Shown piece after piece: positions 60,057-64,000 of a DNA stretch of 64,000 nucleotides. Below the pieces are notes generated by a model. It saw only the letters and a program-made list of their open reading frames with translations. It was not told where the DNA came from and searched no databases. Each line of letters starts with the position of its first letter. Positions within the stretch are counted from its first letter, which is position 1. Location: NCBI GenBank assembly GCA_036583965.1, contig JAZBQD010000034.1:744001-808000 (forward strand). The letters are read 5' to 3'. The DNA comes from Prunella strophiata (lineage: Eukaryota; Chordata; Aves; Passeriformes; Prunellidae). Made by a program: the position numbers and the translations under genes.

Positions 60057-61130
60057 AGTAAGGAGGGGGTTCACTTGTGCTGTTTGTGCATCTGAAGGCA
60101 GAATGCAGCAGGGTCTGAGGGAGTGCTCATCCTGCATCTGCATTGCCATCTGCATCAGCCATCAGCAGCGTTCCCACTTCCCTGCCTGCAGACCCCACAG
60201 CCCCTGCCAGCCCTGCCTTTCCTGGGCACTCTGGGGCTGCTCCTCACCCCACACCTCGCTGGGCTGAGCCTCAGGAACGGGCTGAGAGCAGCAGCCTGAC
60301 AGGGGATTTATGACATTTTGCTGATAAATTGCAATTCCAGTGTCCCAGACCCATCCCATCCCAGTGCCAGCTGGCACAGGCTCAGAATGCCCAGTTTTCC
60401 CCCACTTTCTTCCCTCAAGCCCGTCAGCATCACCCGTGGTGAGCACATGAACCCACAGCAGGGCTGAACCCAGCTCTGAGATCCCTCCCTCTGAACATCC
60501 CTTCCCTGGGTGTAACCTGGAGTTTAAATGTGGCCCAGGTGTGACCCTACACCTGGCACGGGCCAAGCCTGCACTCCATGGTGGCACAGGACACCTGGAG
60601 AGGATGCCAAGAGCCAAGCAAATTCCTGTGCCATTCACTGCCTGGCACGAGAAGCAAAGCTGCCACACAGAAAAGCAAAGCCCAGTAAGATTTTGGGAAG
60701 AAGGAGTAGCTTTGGTCCCAGCACGAGTCTCTGCTGCCCGGTCCAGGTCCTCCCTTTGTTCCCAGGCTGTGAAAGCTGACCACGGGCTTTGGTACCTCCT
60801 GCAGGGGGAAGTTACCCAGCAATTATTGAAATCAATTAGTGAGCTTTGTTTCCATTTCAACATCTAGCAGCGTCAGAAGCTTTCCAAGAGTCTGCTTCTT
60901 CTCAGGGTCTTTTTCCCCCAACATGTTTTTAATTACGGCCCATGCTAATTTTAACGAGTTGTCTGCCTTCAGTTCTGCGTGACTGTAATGTTCTCCAGCT
61001 GATTTTCAAAAATCAGAAGGTTTTAACTTTTCAAGCTGCTTTTTCAACAAAAACAGCCGCCTGCTAAACGGCCTGGCAGCCAGCCCCACTCTGCAAACTG
61101 CACTGCTGCATTCCAGGCAGGAGAATTCCT
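60057..61130. other. unique GC-rich sequence
   Basis: A 233-codon minus frame (60162-60863) and overlapping plus frames of up to 108 codons are open here. GC is high, and none shows a recognisable domain, so I do not call a gene. There are no mobile elements. Confidence 0.45.
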
Positions 61131-61339
61131 GAGCCCTCTGCACCCCAGGATGGATCCCAGAGCCCTCTGCACCCCGGGATGGATCCCTGGGCTCTGTGCA
61201 TCCCGGGATGGATCCCTGGATCCCTGAGCCCTCTGCACCCCGGGATGGATCCCTGAGCCCTCTGCACCCTGGGATGGATCCCTGAGCCCTCTGCACCCCG
61301 GGATGGATCCCTGAGCCCTCTGCACCCCGGGATGGATCC
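61131..61339. repeat. 29-bp-period minisatellite, 7 units
   Basis: Seven units of GAGCCCTCTGCACCCCGGG + ATGGATCCCT make up the 209 bp. Six are 29 bp and the last is cut at 27 bp. An extra 8 bp (GGATCCCT, a partial duplication) sits between units 3 and 4. Most units contain CCCGGG and all contain GGATCC. Unit 3 diverges most (GGGCTCTGTGCATCCC). All three minus frames stay open for about 95-120 codons across it, which reflects the unit composition only. Confidence 0.95.
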
Positions 61340-61572
61340 AGGCACTGCTGCAGGAACGCTCCAGGGCATTAACCCCTCCTCTGCTGGGCTGCACCGACAG
61401 AAACACACCTGAGCTTCACAGCACTGCATGTTTCACCCTCCTGGGCTGAGGAGCACGAGAGATATTGATCCTCAGAGATGACAATTCCCAAAATTATTTT
61501 GAAAGAAAATGTCCCAGAGTTTTCCACTAAGGTTTATAAAAGAGAAATATGCACTTAGAAACTTAATTATTC
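61340..61572. other. unique non-coding spacer
   Basis: This is a short stretch between the 29-bp array and the CR1 copy. No motif was recognised. Confidence 0.5.
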
Positions 61573-61888
61573 ATAGAATCATAGAATTAATCAGAGAATA
61601 GTTTGGGTTGGAAGGGATCCTAAAGCTCATACCATTCCACCTGCCATGGGCAGGGACATCTTCCACTGTCCCAGGCTGCTCCAAGCCCTGTCCAGACTGG
61701 CCTTGGGCACTGCCAGGGATCCAGGGGCAGCCACAGCTGCTCTGGGCACCCTGTGCCAGGGCCTGCCCACCCTCACAAGGGAGAATTCTTTTTCTAATCT
61801 GTGATCTAAACCCATTCTCTTTCATTTTGAACCATCCCCCTTTGTCCTCTCATTGCAAGCTCTTGTAAATTGTCTCTCCATTCTTACA
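61573..61888 (-). mobile_element. CR1 LINE 3' fragment with intact terminus
   Basis: This is the best-preserved CR1 end in the window. TCATAGAATCATAGAATTAA at 61573 is the reverse complement of the tandem ATTCTATG repeats that end CR1. It is followed by GTTTGGGTTGGAAGGGATCC, CCTGCCATGGGCAGGGACAT near 61640, CCCAGGCTGCTCCAAGCCCT, GGCCTTGGGCACTGCCAGGG near 61701, CCTGTGCCAGGGCCTGCCCA near 61750, and a distal part with TTTTGAACCATCCCCCTTTG and TCCTCTCATTGCAAGCTC. It ends around TTGTAAATTG. It is the longest of the young-subfamily copies (about 315 bp) and has no coding sequence. Confidence 0.95.
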
Positions 61889-64000
61889 ATGGAGAGAAGG
61901 GAGCTCAAAAGGGAATCCCATTGGATTTAACCAGAGCTGGAACAGATTCTCTGTCTGCAGTCAATTCTTGTCCCTTTGTATAAACACAGAGCAGCCACCA
62001 AACTCCTCCTCCCCTGCCATCACTGCCTCAGACATCGCATCTGAGGGGAAGCTCCAGCATTACAAATTAATGAATGATTTATTGGCTTGTCATTATTCAT
62101 GGCTATAAAATATTAGCATGCCCTAAATAAGTAAAAACATTTTTGCAGCTGCTGCAAATGTTTCATTCCTAGCTGTAAGTTTGGCCCAGAGCACGGGGCC
62201 CTGTGCCTCAGTGCCAAATTCACAGTGAAGTAATTAGCACATTAAAAAAAGCACACCTAATGCAGTGCTCTGCAGCCAAGGCTTTCACACGAGCACTGCT
62301 GATAGCTACCCACAAACACAAATGTTTCCCAGGCTGCTCCATCCAACCAGGTAACCCTATCCCTCATCCCAAAGGTGTGCAAGAGCAAGGATGAAGTGTT
62401 ACAGAATGGGAGCAACGTTGCACATTACAGATGTGTAAAACAGCTGGGCAAATGATGTCATTAAAAATACTTTGCCACCTCTGCTACTTGCTGTTGTTAT
62501 TAAAAGCAGACATTAAATTTCTTTACCCAATCACTCTGTGTGAACCTGTTGTGTCAAGTGCTGGAGTCCATTCTGCTCCTAATTACCAGAGACAACCTGC
62601 AGCTGCTCTCAAAAACTCCTCCCTGGCTTTGAACTCTCTGTGCTGCAGCACAGATGTGCTTTGCTCCTGAAATGCACATTTTTGTCAGGACAGCAGAGCC
62701 TTCTGAAGAACCCATAGGTGCTCCACTCTAAACTTAAGGCATGCACAGACCACAATGGAACATTAAATGGAAATGAAACCATAAACACTTTCTTTCCATC
62801 TCTGAGTCACAAACATAGAGAAAACTTCCAGGTCAAGTCTCCAGGCTGCTCCATTTCTCGTGCTGAAGTCAACCAAACCTCCACTTGAGCTTCTTGGAAC
62901 TCCAAAGTCAGTTCCTAAAATCCAACAAGAATATCTCAGTGACTTTCAAAATACACCTATTAATAAAGAGGAAACCAAGTACATCCTTAGGGGCCTTAAA
63001 TATTGGCCTTGTCTTAGGTTCTAAGGGTGTCACCTCTCCAATGCAGGATGTCTAAACTCTCCTGGGAGACCACCAAGCTCAGCTTCCCTGTTACTCTCCT
63101 AATTGCAGCAGAGTTTTCAGATAAACTCCCCGTGGCTCAGCCTTAGCAACACATTTGGTGAGTTTAAAAGGGACAAATCAGGTCTGTGTGGAGAACTGAG
63201 CCTCCTCTCACCAGTGCATTTTTCTCCTTGTCTTAATTTAGCCATGACAGTAGCCCAAGACACCCCTGGGACAGATTGGGATTATTCATTTACCCAGTGC
63301 CCCCTCAGTACCAGCCCATGAGATCCTGTTAGCAGGCAGGAGTTCTCTGCTGGGCTCTCTGTCCATACACTCTATATTTTCTTTCCAATAACAACATAGT
63401 TCTCCTGGACTGTTGTTAAAGAGGGGGAAAAACCCCACCTAGATATTAGTAAACATGGATAAAAGTAGACTATTTTATAATCCTATTAAATTTCAATAGG
63501 TTTTCTCTAACTCCAGCTGGCAGCACTACAACTGTTTTACTCAAGTGTGCAGCAGGAGATGAAGGCAATGAACCAACCACTCAGTGTCTTTATAATGACT
63601 GGCAGCAGACCCAAAACATGCAAAAAACTGAATGCAATTAGTCTGTGTTGGGACTACCAAAGAATGATCCCATCCAGATGGTAAAAGGAGGGATAAATAG
63701 GTGTATTTACATTTATTAAATAGGTGTATTCCCCTTGCTTTGACATTACAGCAAGACTTGAAAAATTCCTACTGGATTTGAGCTCATGGCTTCATTCAAT
63801 GTCTTGTAACCACACGGGATCACATCTTCTGCTGCCACACCTCCACCTAGGCTGGATGCTAATTTACATCCCACTAAGAGCTGAAGAAAGGACAGGAGCT
63901 GCTTAACTTTAAATGGCCTTTGGAAAGGATGAGAGATAGAGACATTTCCAGAAAAATGCCAAGGATGGCTTTTTGGTGCGTTGTTTTCCTCTGTTTCCAG
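61889..64000. other. unique non-coding sequence
   Basis: No supported gene, RNA or transposon. The 62,060-62,130 part is AT-rich (ATTAATGAATGATTTATTGG). Frames are all below 80 codons. The sequence continues beyond the window without an evident boundary. Confidence 0.5.

Noticed and set aside
60162..60863. Minus-strand 233-codon frame as a gene
   Set aside because: The region is GC-rich, so stop codons are rare. Plus-strand frames are open as well, and no recognisable domain or hydrophobic pattern appears.

Overview
This window is vertebrate nuclear DNA, almost certainly from a bird and probably a songbird. The main evidence is at least ten separate 3' fragments of CR1 retrotransposons (the dominant avian LINE), including one that keeps the diagnostic terminal ATTCTATG repeats. 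There is also one solo LTR that resembles songbird endogenous-retrovirus LTRs as I remember them. I saw no SINEs, no bacterial features, no operons and no CRISPR. The organism call rests on recognising repeat families, not on a recognised gene.

I could not support any protein-coding exon, tRNA, rRNA or known ncRNA. The long open frames fall into three groups: frames inside tandem repeats (9.5 kb, 13.2 kb, 48.6 kb), GC-rich stretches with few stop codons, and CR1-derived sequence. The window is best read as an intergenic region or the inside of a very large intron. Its content is unique sequence, dead retrotransposons, tandem arrays and a few possible regulatory elements.

Layout: 1-9.5 kb is unique sequence with three CR1 fragments (4.5, 7.5 and 8.4 kb). 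A 20-unit minisatellite of 23-bp period lies at 9523-9981. A CR1 fragment and a palindromic MEIS/TGIF-type site sit at 12.0-12.4 kb. An uninterrupted (ATT)167 microsatellite fills 13184-13684. Unique sequence with a CR1 piece (18.3 kb) leads to a G-rich, quadruplex-prone minisatellite at 22281-22575. Unique sequence with a short 39-bp-period array (28.7 kb) and two CR1 copies (30.1 and 31.2 kb) follows. A CpG-island-like block behind a long pyrimidine tract lies at 34.4-34.8 kb, and the largest CR1 piece at 35.75-36.3 kb. A cluster of transcription-factor-like motifs occupies 36.8-37.2 kb. CR1 pieces at 39.5 and 46.2 kb precede a small CpG-rich patch that abuts the largest array, 57 units at 48645-50073. 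A complete solo LTR with an exact 5-bp target duplication is at 51511-52182. The last 12 kb holds unique sequence, two CR1 fragments (60.0 and 61.6 kb) and a 7-unit, 29-bp-period array (61131-61339).

I found no multi-gene system. The strongest observations are about DNA structure and evolution: the 57-unit array whose 5-bp insertion is strictly tied to two core variants, the 501-bp perfect ATT tract, the quadruplex-capable array, the precisely bounded LTR, and possible promoter or enhancer elements near 34.5, 36.9, 12.4 and 48.5 kb.
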